From contig NZ_BAAAWE010000001.1 of the NCBI RefSeq assembly GCF_039534915.1, positions 744,001 to 808,000 of the forward strand: a stretch of DNA of 64,000 nucleotides, written 5' to 3'. Position numbers and translations under genes: made by a program. This stretch comes from Streptomyces roseofulvus. Its GTDB lineage: Bacteria > Actinomycetota > Actinomycetes > Streptomycetales > Streptomycetaceae. Of the stretch, positions 33,651-42,473 are shown piece after piece (position 1 is the first letter of the stretch; every line of letters starts with the position of its first letter). The notes under the pieces are model-generated. The model did no database searches, was not told where the DNA came from, and saw only the letters and a program-made list of their open reading frames with translations.

Positions 33651-34892
33651 TCAGTCGACGCCCCTGATCCGCCGCACCAGCAGCGCGCCCGCCAGCCCCA
33701 GCGCGGCGGCCACCAGGTACAGCGACCGGTAGCCGCCGAGGTGGTTGACGAGCGGGGCGGCCAGGGCGGGGGCCGCCACCTGGGGCAGGGCGTTGGCGAC
33801 GTTGACGATGCCGAGGTCCTTGCCGCGGTCACGGGCCGCCGGCAGGACGTCCGTCATGAGGGCGAAGTCGACGGAGGTGAAGACGCCGAAGCCGACCCCG
33901 AGGAGGGCGGCGGCGACGAGCGCCCCGGGCCACGTCTGCCACCCGGCCAGCAGTCCGGTCGCCGCCGCCATCAGGACGCCGGACCACAGGACGAACGGCT
34001 TGCGCCGCCCGATCCGGTCCGACCACACGCCGCCGACGACCACGGTGGCGAGCAGGGTCGCGCCGTTCACCGCCGTCAGGACCAGCACCCCGGTCTCCGG
34101 ATCCGCGTGGTGCAGCCGGTCGCGCAGGTAGTAGAAGAGGTAGAGCAGGACCAGCGCGTTGCTCAGGTTGACCAGGAAGCGGGTCAGCCAGGCCCAGGCG
34201 AGGTCGGGATGGGCGCGCGGGCTCAGCCGGAACCCGGCCGCGAACCGCCGCCAGGACCAGGCGGGCCGGTCGGCCGGGGCGAGCCGCAGGTCCGGGTGGC
34301 GGAGCACGTACGGGGCGACGCCCAGGAGCGTGAAGACGGCGCAGGCCGCGTATCCGGCGCCGATCCCGCCGGCCGCCGTCGCGAAGCCCGTGCCGGCGAC
34401 CACCCCGAGGATCTGCGCCGCGCCCAGCCAGCCGCCGACGGCTCCCCGCTGGGACCGCGGCACCCGGTCCGGCACGGCCGCCGTGACCGCGGCGAAGGCC
34501 GCGTTCAGCGTCAGCTGCACCAGACACCAGCCGGCGAACAGCACCCACACCGCGTCCGCCGCCCCGAGCAGCAGCAGGGACAGCGCGCCGCCCGCCGACC
34601 CCGCCACGATCCACGGCGTACGCCGCCCGAACCGCGACGCCGTACGGTCGGACAGGGCGCCGAACAGCGGGTTCGCGGCCAGCGACACCACCGCCCCGAC
34701 GCCGGTCACCCAGGCCAGCAGCGCCTCCTTCGACAGCCCGGTGCCGGGCGCGAACCGCTCGGCCTGCTGCGCGAGCAGGATCTGCAGCGGCCCGTACCAG
34801 CCCACCCAGATCGCGCCGTTGGCCAGCGACAGCGCGGCCGTCCAGCCGCGCCCGACCCGTTCGGCCGGCTCCCCCAGTGCCAGGGCCGTCAT
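33651..34892 (-). CDS. MFS sugar transporter (glycoside uptake candidate)
   Basis: 413 aa with twelve predicted helices. MFS loop motif NPLFGALSDRTASRFGRRTPW (between helices 2 and 3), and a second-half counterpart VVGGVWSDRIGRRKPF. Also helices SLSLLLLGAADAVWVLFAGWC-like and GVLMAAATGLLAGW. The motif layout resembles GPH/sucrose-type sugar symporters. Its ATG overlaps the stop of the beta-glucosidase gene (ATGA), which strongly suggests a coupled operon in which it imports oligosaccharides for that enzyme. Confidence 0.88.
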   Translation of the reverse strand: MTALALGEPAERVGRGWTAALSLANGAIWVGWYGPLQILLAQQAERFAPGTGLSKEALLAWVTGVGAVVSLAANPLFGALSDRTASRFGRRTPWIVAGSAGGALSLLLLGAADAVWVLFAGWCLVQLTLNAAFAAVTAAVPDRVPRSQRGAVGGWLGAAQILGVVAGTGFATAAGGIGAGYAACAVFTLLGVAPYVLRHPDLRLAPADRPAWSWRRFAAGFRLSPRAHPDLAWAWLTRFLVNLSNALVLLYLFYYLRDRLHHADPETGVLVLTAVNGATLLATVVVGGVWSDRIGRRKPFVLWSGVLMAAATGLLAGWQTWPGALVAAALLGVGFGVFTSVDFALMTDVLPAARDRGKDLGIVNVANALPQVAAPALAAPLVNHLGGYRSLYLVAAALGLAGALLVRRIRGVD

Positions 34893-36220
34893 GCCCGCTG
34901 GGCCCGCAGCGCGTCCCGCAGCCAGCCGTACGACGCCTTCGGGGTGCGCGCCTGCGTCGCGTAGTCGACGTGGACGAGTCCGAACCGCTTCGTATAGCCC
35001 TCGGCCCACTCGAAGTTGTCCATCAGCGACCACACGAAGTAGCCGCGGACGTCGACCCCCGCCTCCCACGCCCGGTGCAGCGCCCGCAGATGACCGTCCA
35101 GGTAGGCGATCCGCTCCTGGTCGTCGAGCCCTTCGTAGGCGCAGCCGTTCTCGGTGATCACGACGGGCGGCAGCCGGTCGCCGTACCGGTCGCGGAGCGA
35201 GGTGAGGAGTTCGGTGAGCGCTTCGGGGACCACCGGCCAGCCGAAGTCGGTCACCGGATAGCCCTCGATCCGCCGCAGGGAGAAGGGGAGTTCCGCGGGC
35301 AGGGTGACGCCGGAGAACTCGGCGTCCTCGGTGCGCGGCGCGCCCGCCTTCGTCGGCTGGTAGTAGTTGATCCCGTACCAGTCGAGCGTCCCCTCGGAGA
35401 TCACCTTCAGGTCGGCCTCCACGTCGCCGCCGGGCATGAGGTCGCCGAACCCGTCCGGGTAACGGCCCAGCAGCAGCGGGTCGGAGAACAGCCGGTTGAG
35501 GATGATGTCGTAGAGGTCGGCGGCCTCGGCGTCGGCCGGTTCGGCGGAGGCGGGCCAGGTCGGGCCGTGGGAGTTGGCGATGCCGATGTCGTCGGCGCCG
35601 GCCGCGCGCAGGGCGCCCGCGGCGAGGCCGTGCGCGAGCAGTTGGTGGTGGGCCACCGGCAGGGCGTCGAAGAGCAGCTTCCTGCCGGGGGCGTGCTCGC
35701 CGAGCGCGTGGCCCAGGAGGGTGTGCTCGGCGGGCTCGTTGAGGGTGATCCACTTCGTCACGCGGTCGCCGAGCCGCTCGGCGACCGTCGCCGCGTACGC
35801 GGCGAAGCGGGACGCCGTGTCCCGCTCCAGCCAGCCGCCCGCCTCCTCGACGGCCAGCGGCAGGTCCCAGTGGAACAGCGTCGGCACCGGCCGCACCCCC
35901 TGCGCGCACAGCTCGTCGACCAGCCGGTCGTAGAAGTCGAGCCCGCCGGGCGCGAGCACGCGCGGCCAGGAGACCGAGAAGCGGTACGCGTCCACCCCGA
36001 GGTCGCGGACGAGCGCCACGTCCTCCCGGTACCGGGCCACATGGTCACAGGCCACCTCCGCCGTCGCCCCGTCCCTGATCCGCCCCGGCTCGGCACTGAA
36101 CGCGTCCCACACGGACGGCAGGCGGCCCTGGACGGCGCCCTCGATCTGATGGGCGGCGGTCGACACCCCCCACAGGAATCCGGGCGGGAACTGCGGCAGC
36201 GGGTCCGTGGAAGAGGCCAT
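34889..36220 (-). CDS. GH1 beta-glucosidase
   Basis: 443 aa from ATG 36220. Retaining glycoside hydrolase, cytoplasmic (no signal peptide). FPPGFLWGVSTAAHQIEGA at the start, FHWDLPLAVEEAGGW, ITLNEPAEHTLLGH with the acid/base Glu, IGINYYQP-like (YGINYYQPTKAG), PVVITENGCAYEG with the nucleophile Glu, and RGYFVWSLMDNFEWAEGYTKRFGLVHVDY (aglycone/glycone site Trp and Glu). All GH1 hallmarks are present and the length is typical. Likely hydrolyses imported cellobiose or aryl glucosides. Coupled to the downstream MFS gene. Direct repeats at 36272-36303 may be its operator. In-frame ATGs at 36232 and 36259 are possible but less likely. Confidence 0.95.
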   Translation of the reverse strand: MASSTDPLPQFPPGFLWGVSTAAHQIEGAVQGRLPSVWDAFSAEPGRIRDGATAEVACDHVARYREDVALVRDLGVDAYRFSVSWPRVLAPGGLDFYDRLVDELCAQGVRPVPTLFHWDLPLAVEEAGGWLERDTASRFAAYAATVAERLGDRVTKWITLNEPAEHTLLGHALGEHAPGRKLLFDALPVAHHQLLAHGLAAGALRAAGADDIGIANSHGPTWPASAEPADAEAADLYDIILNRLFSDPLLLGRYPDGFGDLMPGGDVEADLKVISEGTLDWYGINYYQPTKAGAPRTEDAEFSGVTLPAELPFSLRRIEGYPVTDFGWPVVPEALTELLTSLRDRYGDRLPPVVITENGCAYEGLDDQERIAYLDGHLRALHRAWEAGVDVRGYFVWSLMDNFEWAEGYTKRFGLVHVDYATQARTPKASYGWLRDALRAQRA

Positions 36221-36271
36221 GGCCGCGATCATCCGTACCGGCCAGTAGGAAGTCAACACCGCTGCACGGGG

Positions 36272-36303
36272 CAGTGGTTGACGGCGCCGGAGCAGTGGTT
36301 GAC
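36272..36303. repeat. Direct repeats upstream of beta-glucosidase
   Basis: GCAGTGGTTGAC occurs at 36272-36283 and 36292-36303 (20-base spacing, about two helix turns). An inverted relative (GTCAACACC) lies at 36252-36260. Located 50-85 bases before the start codon; may be activator or repressor sites. Confidence 0.45.
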
Positions 36304-36378
36304 AACGCCGGCGCTCCTCGGAGCGGCCGGGACGACATCAGGGGCGGCGGGCGGTGCCGCGCGCCGTAGCATGCGGGC

Positions 36379-36774
36379 GTGACGATCACGTACGAGTGGC
36401 GGGGCGGGTTCGACGACGGCTCGCTCGATGTCCTGCATGCCGAGGCGTTCGGTCATCCCGTCGGCGGGGGTGAGTGGCGCGCCCGGCTGGAGCGCCACAG
36501 TCTCGGGTGGGTCTGCGCGCGGGAGGGCGGCGTGCTGATCGGGTTCGTCAACGTGGCCTGGGACGGCGGTGCCCACGCCTTCGTCCTGGACACGATGGTC
36601 GCCCCGGACCACCGGACCGCGGGCGTGGGCACCGCGCTCGTCACGACCGCGGCGGGGTACGCCCGCGCCGCCGGCTGCGCCTGGCTGCACGTCGACTTCG
36701 AGGAGCACCTGCGCCCCTTCTACCTCGACGCCTGCGGCTTCAGGGAGACCGCGGCCGGGCTGATCGCCCTGTAG
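36379..36774 (+). CDS. GNAT-family N-acetyltransferase
   Basis: 131 aa, GTG start. WVCAREGGVLIGFVNVAWDGGAHAFVLDTMVAPDHRTAGVG includes the strand-4/helix-3 acetyl-CoA loop (HRTAGVGTALV), followed by CAWLHVDFEEHLRPFYLDACGF (strand 5, FY..CGF ending). Small single-domain member with no partner gene obvious; converges with the DinB gene (6 bases between ends). Confidence 0.85.
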   Translation: MTITYEWRGGFDDGSLDVLHAEAFGHPVGGGEWRARLERHSLGWVCAREGGVLIGFVNVAWDGGAHAFVLDTMVAPDHRTAGVGTALVTTAAGYARAAGCAWLHVDFEEHLRPFYLDACGFRETAAGLIAL

Positions 36775-36779
36775 GGGCT

Positions 36780-37283
36780 TCAGCCCGTGGTGCCGTCGAG
36801 CATCTCGCGCAGGATGTCCAGGTGGCCGTTGTGGCGGGCCGTCTCCTCGGTGAGGTGGAGCAGGATCCAGCGCAGGTCGACGTGGACGCCGCCGCGGACC
36901 GGGCGCTCGGCCCGGGCGTCCAGGCCGTGCCCGGCGACGAGGTCGCGGTAGCGGGCGCTCTGGGCGGCGTACTCGTCGAGCAGCTGCGGGAGCGGGAAGT
37001 CGACCGCGACGCGCATCTCGCGGTCGGGGTCCTCGTCGGTCCACGGGCCCTCGTCCTCCTCGCCGAGGAAGACCACCTGGAACCAGTAGTACTCCACCCA
37101 GCGCAGGTGGTTGATCAGGCCGCTCAGGGTCATCAGCGGCGAGCCGGGGAGCAGCGCCCGGCGGGCGTCCTCCGCGGAGACGCCGTCGCATTTGGCGCGG
37201 GCGGTGGCGCGGGCGTAGTCGAGGAACGTGGTGAGCTGGGTGCGCTCGTCCCACGCGGGCGGTGTGTCGTCGATTCTGGTCAT
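36780..37283 (-). CDS. DinB-family protein (DUF664)
   Basis: 167 aa, four-helix bundle. TLSGLINHLRWVEYYWFQVVF contains the first metal-ligand His (NHL.WVE motif); WILLHLTEETARHNGHLDILRE contains two more (HL.EETARHNGH). The DUF664/mycothiol-dependent DinB family typically has three His in these positions. In actinomycetes such proteins act as mycothiol- or bacillithiol-type S-transferases in detoxification. Substrate unknown. ATG at 37283. Confidence 0.88.
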   Translation of the reverse strand: MTRIDDTPPAWDERTQLTTFLDYARATARAKCDGVSAEDARRALLPGSPLMTLSGLINHLRWVEYYWFQVVFLGEEDEGPWTDEDPDREMRVAVDFPLPQLLDEYAAQSARYRDLVAGHGLDARAERPVRGGVHVDLRWILLHLTEETARHNGHLDILREMLDGTTG

Positions 37284-37335
37284 CGCGCGAAGCGTCCCCG
37301 ATCACCCCGGGTGGTGTCGACCGAATTCCGGCCGG

Positions 37336-37635
37336 TCAGGCGTCCGGCGCGGGGAGCACCCGGAGGTCGTAGAGGTACGAGCGGTCGTCCTTGAAGCTGC
37401 GCCAGACCGTCGCCGGCGGTTCCGGGCCGTCGGCGCGCCCGTCGCGGGGGTGCGCGGTGACGAGCCCGCCGGCGATCACGCAGTGCCAGCCCTCGGCGCG
37501 CGACCACACGCACCACACGGCGCCGTCGGTGCGGCGGTAGGCGGGGCGGCCGTCGCGCTCGCCGGCGGGCTCGAAACGGTGGCGGAGGCCGTCGACCCGG
37601 CGGACGAAGACGAGGGAGAGGAGCGCGGCGGTCAT
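37336..37635 (-). CDS. Hypothetical protein
   Basis: 99 aa from ATG 37635. MTAALLSLVFVRRVDGLRHR, then AVWCVWSRAEGWHCVIAGGL and FKDDRSYLYDLRVLP. Not a family I can name. Soluble, Trp/Cys-containing. No operon partner; upstream is a short stretch with a C9 tract and two CAGnACGTGCC repeats (37661-37700). Confidence 0.6.
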   Translation of the reverse strand: MTAALLSLVFVRRVDGLRHRFEPAGERDGRPAYRRTDGAVWCVWSRAEGWHCVIAGGLVTAHPRDGRADGPEPPATVWRSFKDDRSYLYDLRVLPAPDA

Positions 37636-37705
37636 GCGCGGACTGTAGTGCGTGCCACCGCCCGTCAGCACGTGCCCCCCCCCGGTCAGTACGTGCCGCC
37701 CCTCC

Positions 37706-39067
37706 TCAGGCGCCCGGCCGGGTCTCGGCCGCCGCTCCCCCGCCGCGGCCGAAGGCGAGCTCGAAGATCCGGGGCCATCTCACCGGCGGCGTGGAGACGG
37801 CGACGCCCGGCCGGTCGCGGGGCACCCGGACACGCAGCGCCAGTGGGCGGAGCGTGCACACGACGGGGGTGGCCATCCGCAGGGCCTCGCCGTCGACCGC
37901 CACGGGGATCTCGTGCGCGTCGGCGGTGACCACGACGCGGTGCGCGGACAGGACCGTCAGCGCCGTGGACTGCGTGCCCCGCACCGCCAGGTCGGCGGCC
38001 TGCGCCGCGTCCTCCACCCGGATGCCGAGCACGCCCAGTTCGCCGTCGTCGAGCCGGGGCCTGCGGCCGGCGCCGCTGATCTCGTCGGGCGAGACGTACG
38101 GGTTGTTGCTGACGAGGAGCGCCTGCTGGGCGGCGAGCGAGGTGTCGTCGACCCGGGCGTCGAGCCGGCGCAGTCCGTCGCCGAGGAGCAGGTCCGGCAT
38201 GTGGGTCAGGGCGGTGCCGGCCTTGTCGTCGCGGTACTCGGGCCGCTGGACGACATCGGCGTAGACCCCGAAGGAGACCGTGTTGACGAAGGGCCGGCCG
38301 GAGACGTCGCCGAGATCGACGCGGAGTTCCTCGCCGTCGGTCAGCGCGTCCAGGCAGCGGGACGGGTCGGACCGGTCGAGGCCGAGGTCCATGGCGAAGT
38401 GGTTGCGGGTGCCGGCCGAGATCACCAGGAACGGCAGGTCGTGGTCGGCGGCGACGGCCGCGACCAGCGCCTGCGTGCCGTCGCCGCCGGCGACGCCCAG
38501 CAGGTCCGCGCCGTCGGCGACGGCCTCCCGGGCCAGCGCGGCGACATCGGCCGGGGCGGACGGGTCGAGCAGGACGACCCGCGCGCCGAGTTCCTCCGCC
38601 CGTTCCACGAGCCCGAAGCGTTCGACCTTCCCGCCCCCGGACTTGGGGTTCATGATGAGGACGGGCCGGTCCGGGGGGTCGGCGGGGACCGCGGGCGTCG
38701 TCCGCGGCGGACTCGCGCGGCGGAGCGCCGCCCGGGCGCAGGCCAGTGCCGCGCCCCAGCACAGGACGAGGACGAGAGCCGTCAGCCACAGTCCCTCGCG
38801 GGCGTACAGCACGACGAGGCCGAGGGGGGCGGCGACCGCGAGGAGCGCCCCGAGGAGCCGTGGGACGCCGCGGTGCGCGACGAACCACCATCCGCCGACG
38901 GCGACGAGGACCAGGCCGACGAGGCCGGCGATGATCACGACGAGCCCGCCCTCCCCGATGGCCAGGACGAGCACGACCAGGGATCCGACCGCCGCGAGCA
39001 CGGCCAGCCGCGCGAGCAGCCGCGCGGCCCCGCTCGCCCCGGGGCCCGTCGTCCGCGTCCTCGCCAT
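37706..39067 (-). CDS. Diacylglycerol kinase-like lipid kinase with N-terminal membrane domain
   Basis: 453 aa. About four N-terminal membrane segments (LLARLAVLAAVGSLVVLVLA; GLVVIIAGLVGLVLVAVGGW; LLGALLAVAAPLGLVVLYA; WLTALVLVLCWGAALACA). A DAGK catalytic domain follows from about residue 130: PVLIMNPKSGGGKVERFGLV, GVAGGDGTQALVAAVAADH (the nucleotide-binding GGDGT), ISAGTRNHFAMDLGLD. A C-terminal beta domain completes the fold (ISGAGRRPRLDDGELGV; IPVAVDGEALR). Likely phosphorylates diacylglycerol or another lipid or polyprenol at the membrane. Complete. Confidence 0.9.
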   Translation of the reverse strand: MARTRTTGPGASGAARLLARLAVLAAVGSLVVLVLAIGEGGLVVIIAGLVGLVLVAVGGWWFVAHRGVPRLLGALLAVAAPLGLVVLYAREGLWLTALVLVLCWGAALACARAALRRASPPRTTPAVPADPPDRPVLIMNPKSGGGKVERFGLVERAEELGARVVLLDPSAPADVAALAREAVADGADLLGVAGGDGTQALVAAVAADHDLPFLVISAGTRNHFAMDLGLDRSDPSRCLDALTDGEELRVDLGDVSGRPFVNTVSFGVYADVVQRPEYRDDKAGTALTHMPDLLLGDGLRRLDARVDDTSLAAQQALLVSNNPYVSPDEISGAGRRPRLDDGELGVLGIRVEDAAQAADLAVRGTQSTALTVLSAHRVVVTADAHEIPVAVDGEALRMATPVVCTLRPLALRVRVPRDRPGVAVSTPPVRWPRIFELAFGRGGGAAAETRPGA

Positions 39068-39079
39068 GTCGTCCTCCCC

Positions 39080-39679
39080 GCCCTGCCCATGAGCCGATCC
39101 AAGGCACCAGCGTGCCCACCGCAGGACCGGAGGGCATGTCCGCGGGGCCATCCGGATGAAGGGACCGCCGCCGCGGTCGCATCGGTCCAGAGGCCCGCGC
39201 CGGGCCCGTACCGGTCGAGGAGCGTACGGGCGTCGGCGACGATCCCGGCGCGGTCGGGGCGGCCGCGGACGGGGCGGGCTCCCCCTGCCACCCGTCGGAC
39301 ATGACGGCCGGCGCGCCGACCGCCGTGTCCCGGTCCACGGGGTACAGCCGGGCCCGGCGGCGGGCGGCGGGCGGCGGGCGGCGGGCGGCGGGTCGAAGGG
39401 GTACGCGGGGAGGGTGTGGCGCACGTCGCCGGCGAGGTCGGCGTCCGGCCGCAGCCGGCCCCGGGGTCACCGACCGTCCGGTGCATCACGGCGAGGACGT
39501 CGTGCGCCCGGTCCTCGTGCCGGCCGGGGCCCGGTCGCCACGGACGTGTACGGGTCGCCCAGCAGCCGCACCACGGCCGCGTCCCACGCGTCCTCCCCGG
39601 CCGGCGACCGGTCCGACGGTGCCGCGCCGGGAGGCGGAGGAACGTCGGGACGCGGAAAGGGATCGGGCGGCGGCGTCAT
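39080..39679 (-). pseudogene. Multiply frameshifted hypothetical gene
   Basis: Protein-like pieces lie in all three minus frames in order. From ATG 39679: MTPPPDPFPRPDVPPPPG and EDAWDAAVVRLLGDPYTSVA. Then one frame over: RHEDRAHDVLAVMHRTV. Back: RLRPDADLAGDVRHTLPAYPFDP. Third frame: RLYPVDRDTAVGAPAVMSDGW. Finally: RAGIVADARTLLDRYGPGAGLWTDATAA. That needs about four shifts over 600 bases, so it is a decayed gene (or a badly assembled stretch). Function unknown. It lies upstream of the DAG kinase gene on the same strand. Confidence 0.55.
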
Positions 39680-39703
39680 GCCGCCACCCTGGAGATCCGG
39701 GGG

Positions 39704-40714
39704 TCAGTGGGCGCGGGCGCGGAAGGTGACCCCGTAGCGCTCGCGGAGGCGGCTGAGCTCCCACCAGGCCACCGCTGTGACCGAGGCCGGGCCGCCGATG
39801 ACGGCGGCGAGCTGGACGAGGACGGGGCCCGGGGGCATGCCGGAGACGGCCAGGCTGACGGCGGCCAGCTCCCACACGAGGACGCCGGTGACCAGGGCGG
39901 GCAGCGCGGAGTGGACGCGGGACAGTCCGAAGACGGACGGGACGAGGGTGAGGGAGCAGAAGATCACGTAGAAGAGCAGCCAGAAAACCGGCACCAGAAG
40001 GGCGAGCATGAGCAGCGGGCGGAACGCCGACTGGTGGCTCTCGGTGAGCGCGATCGTGCCGACGAACAGCAGCGGGACCGCCGTGAACGCCCCGAAGTAC
40101 CAGAGCGCCGCGCGGCCCGACGACGCCAGGTGCGAGCGCATGCGGGGGCGGGCGGAGGCGGGGGCCAGGCGGAAGACGACCAGGATGATCAGCGGGGCCG
40201 TGAGGAGCACCAGCCACGGCGTGGCCGTGACCCGCAGGACGTACTGCTCCTGAAGGTCCCCGAGGTCCTGCTCTCCCCCGTACACGAAGAAGATCAGGCA
40301 GCTCGCCGCGAGCGCCGTCCAGGCGCGGACGTCCTGCACCCGCTTCATGAACGGGTCCGTCACGCGCGGGTACTCCTGCACCGGGAACCTGCGGTGGGCC
40401 TGCCGGGCCGCCGTGCGGGCCAGCGGATACCAGAGCACGGTCAGCAGGAAGGGCCACAGGCAGAACAGCATCAGGGCCCAGGCGCAGCCGTGGAGGCGCA
40501 CCCGCCGCAGCAGTTCCATGAACGGCGGCCAGTCGCCCTCGCGGAACCGGATCCAGCGCGAGCGAGGCGGCACGGAGGGCGGATAGGCCGGCTGCGGCGG
40601 GATGCCCACACCGGGTGCGGGCGGCACCCACGGCGAGCCGAGTCCGTGGCCGTGAGTCTGCCCGGCAGGGTGACTCCGCCCGGGGGCGTACGGGTTCCCT
40701 CCCCCATCGGTCAC
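39704..40714 (-). CDS. Membrane protein of unknown function
   Basis: 336 aa from a GTG with AAAGGGG upstream. A Pro/Gly-rich cytoplasmic N-terminus (about 60 residues) is followed by six to seven membrane segments: ALMLFCLWPFLLTVLWYPLA, TALAASCLIFFVYGG, TPWLVLLTAPLIILVVFRLA, AALWYFGAFTAVPLLFVGTIA, PLLMLALLVPVFWLLFYVIF, LVTGVLVWELAAVSLAVSG. No recognisable catalytic motif. Single gene; not assignable to a family by eye. Confidence 0.72.
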   Translation of the reverse strand: MTDGGGNPYAPGRSHPAGQTHGHGLGSPWVPPAPGVGIPPQPAYPPSVPPRSRWIRFREGDWPPFMELLRRVRLHGCAWALMLFCLWPFLLTVLWYPLARTAARQAHRRFPVQEYPRVTDPFMKRVQDVRAWTALAASCLIFFVYGGEQDLGDLQEQYVLRVTATPWLVLLTAPLIILVVFRLAPASARPRMRSHLASSGRAALWYFGAFTAVPLLFVGTIALTESHQSAFRPLLMLALLVPVFWLLFYVIFCSLTLVPSVFGLSRVHSALPALVTGVLVWELAAVSLAVSGMPPGPVLVQLAAVIGGPASVTAVAWWELSRLRERYGVTFRARAH

Positions 40715-40963
40715 GTCTGTTCCCCTTTCGCACGCGCTGCGCCATCGGTTGATCCGCCGGGTGCCGTCCGCCCTGGTCAACTGCGCCTGGAGGGACGGCT
40801 GGACCGGTTCTACCACTCCGTGCCGACAGCGCGCCGACCACCTGCGGCGAACGGCACGAGCCGGGCCCCGGTGTGCGGAGCGGCCTCGGTGGGGCCTCCG
40901 GGGAGGGGGTTCGGGGAGGGGGTTCGGGGAGGGGGTTCGGGAGGGCGGGGGGGGCGGCGGCGG
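40715..40963. other. Intergenic region with G-rich tandem repeat
   Basis: No gene. The first part presumably holds the promoter of the membrane-protein gene; the second part (40900-40945) is the repeat listed separately, next to the end of the GNAT gene. Confidence 0.5.
40900..40945. repeat. 13-base G-rich tandem repeat
   Basis: Three exact copies of GGGGAGGGGGTTC (40900-40912, 40913-40925, 40926-40938) and a partial fourth. The strand has many G-runs and could fold into a G-quadruplex. Located between the tail of a GNAT gene and a divergent membrane-protein gene. Confidence 0.85.
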
Positions 40964-41518
40964 TCAGGGCGTCGCCGGCAGTCCCCACGTCTGGAGGACG
41001 AAGGGGCGCCCCTTCTCCTCCCCTTCGATCAGGGGGACGTCGAGGAGGGTGAAGCCGGCCTTGGTGGCGACGGCGACGCTGGCGGCGTTTTCGGCCTCCA
41101 GTTCGAGGATCACCCGCTCCGCTCCGAGCTCCTCGACGGCGTACGCGGCCATCAGCCGCACCGCGCGGGCCGCGAGGCCCTGGCCGCGGTGGGCGGGGCC
41201 GACGGCGTAGCCGAGTTCCACGCCGCCGGGGATGCGCCGCAGCATGCCCTCGCCGAGGGGCGCGCCGCCGTCGACGGTGATGGCGAAGAGGAGGGTGGTG
41301 CCTTCCGCCCGCAGCTTCCGGGCCCGCTCCAGCCGGGTGGCGGCGGCCCGCGCGTCGAAGGGCGAGACGATCGGCGTCCAGTAGGCGACGTCGGGGTCCT
41401 CGAACAGCTCCGGCATCGCGGCCAGGTCCGCCTCCGTCCAGTCGCGCAGGACGATCCCCTCCCCGCGCAGTTCGGTCCTCTCGGGGAACGGGGCGGAGGT
41501 CGTGTCGCTGCTGCTCAT
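40964..41518 (-). CDS. GNAT-family N-acetyltransferase (RimJ/RimL-like)
   Basis: 184 aa. ELRGEGIVLRDWTEADLAAMPELF (start), WTPIVSPFDARAAATRLERA, GVELGYAVGPAHRGQGLAARAVRLMAAYAVEELG (acetyl-CoA loop HRGQGLA), ILELEAENAASVAVATKAGFT. Typical length for ribosomal-protein-like acetyltransferases. ATG preceded by GGAAGGGA. Follows the PEP-mutase-family gene on the same strand at 142 bases, so probably separate. Confidence 0.88.
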   Translation of the reverse strand: MSSSDTTSAPFPERTELRGEGIVLRDWTEADLAAMPELFEDPDVAYWTPIVSPFDARAAATRLERARKLRAEGTTLLFAITVDGGAPLGEGMLRRIPGGVELGYAVGPAHRGQGLAARAVRLMAAYAVEELGAERVILELEAENAASVAVATKAGFTLLDVPLIEGEEKGRPFVLQTWGLPATP

Positions 41519-41660
41519 GGTGCGGTCCCTTCCTTGCCTTGACCTTCCTGGCCTTCCTGGCGCAGGCGACGCAGCATATCGGGGTGATCGTCGGACGATC
41601 CGATGTCCGGAGCGCTGTGCCCGGTGGTCGGGCCGCCTCGGCCGCGGCGTGCGCCCCGGG

Positions 41661-42473
41661 TCAGCCCGTGGCGGTGAACAGGCCGTTCAGCTCCGGGTGG
41701 TCGATGCCGTGCCGGAGGGAGTCGTAGCCGCCGGCGCCGTGGAGATCGAGGGCGGCGCGCCGGGCGGTGGCGTAGGCGGCCTGGGCCACGCCCGAGCCGA
41801 GGCTCACCCGGGCCACCCCCAGGACGCCCAGCTCGGCGACCGTCGGGGCACCCGGGCCGGCCATCACGTTGAGGGGGACCGTCAGGGCCGCGGCCAGCTC
41901 CCCGATGAGGGCGGGGTCCGTGACGCCCGGGACGAAGACGCCGTCCGCGCCTGCGTCGACGTAGGAGCGGGCCCGGTCCAGGGTGTCCCGCAGCCGGGTG
42001 GCGGGGTCGCCCAGGCCGAGCAGGTACGTGTCGACGCGGGCGTTGACGAAGAGGTCGGCGCCCGCCCGGTCCGCCGCCGCGCGGGCGGCCGTCACCCGGT
42101 CGGCGAGCGCGCCCGGCGGGCGGGCGCCGTCCTCGATGTTGACGCCCACTGCACCGGCCTCCAGGACGCGGGCGACCGTGTCGGCCACCTCGGCGGGCGT
42201 CCCGCCGTAGCCCCCCTCGATGTCGACGGTCACCGGCACGGCGACGGCCGCCGTGATGCGGGCGATGACGCCGAGCACCAGGTCCCGGGAGACGCGGTCC
42301 CCGTCCGGTGCGCCGAGCGACCAGGCGACACCGGCGCTGGTGGTGGCGATCGCGGCGGCGCCGGCGGCCTCGACGATCCGGGCGCTCGCGGCGTCCCAGA
42401 CGTTGGCGAGCGCGAGCGGACGGGCGGGCGTGTGGAGGGAGCGGAAGAGCGAGCGGTCGCTGGTGTGGATCAT
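41661..42473 (-). CDS. Isocitrate lyase/PEP mutase family protein
   Basis: 270 aa. The family core is present: LALANVWDAASARIVEAAGA, AIATTSAGVAWSLG, VPVTVDIEGGYGG (metal and substrate loop), GAVGVNIEDG, LFVNARVDTYL, DGVFVPGVTD. The absence of the KKCGH loop of true isocitrate lyase suggests an oxaloacetate decarboxylase-type or carboxyPEP-mutase-type C-C lyase. ATG at 42473; longer frame upstream is unlikely. Substrate cannot be fixed from sequence. Confidence 0.82.
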   Translation of the reverse strand: MIHTSDRSLFRSLHTPARPLALANVWDAASARIVEAAGAAAIATTSAGVAWSLGAPDGDRVSRDLVLGVIARITAAVAVPVTVDIEGGYGGTPAEVADTVARVLEAGAVGVNIEDGARPPGALADRVTAARAAADRAGADLFVNARVDTYLLGLGDPATRLRDTLDRARSYVDAGADGVFVPGVTDPALIGELAAALTVPLNVMAGPGAPTVAELGVLGVARVSLGSGVAQAAYATARRAALDLHGAGGYDSLRHGIDHPELNGLFTATG

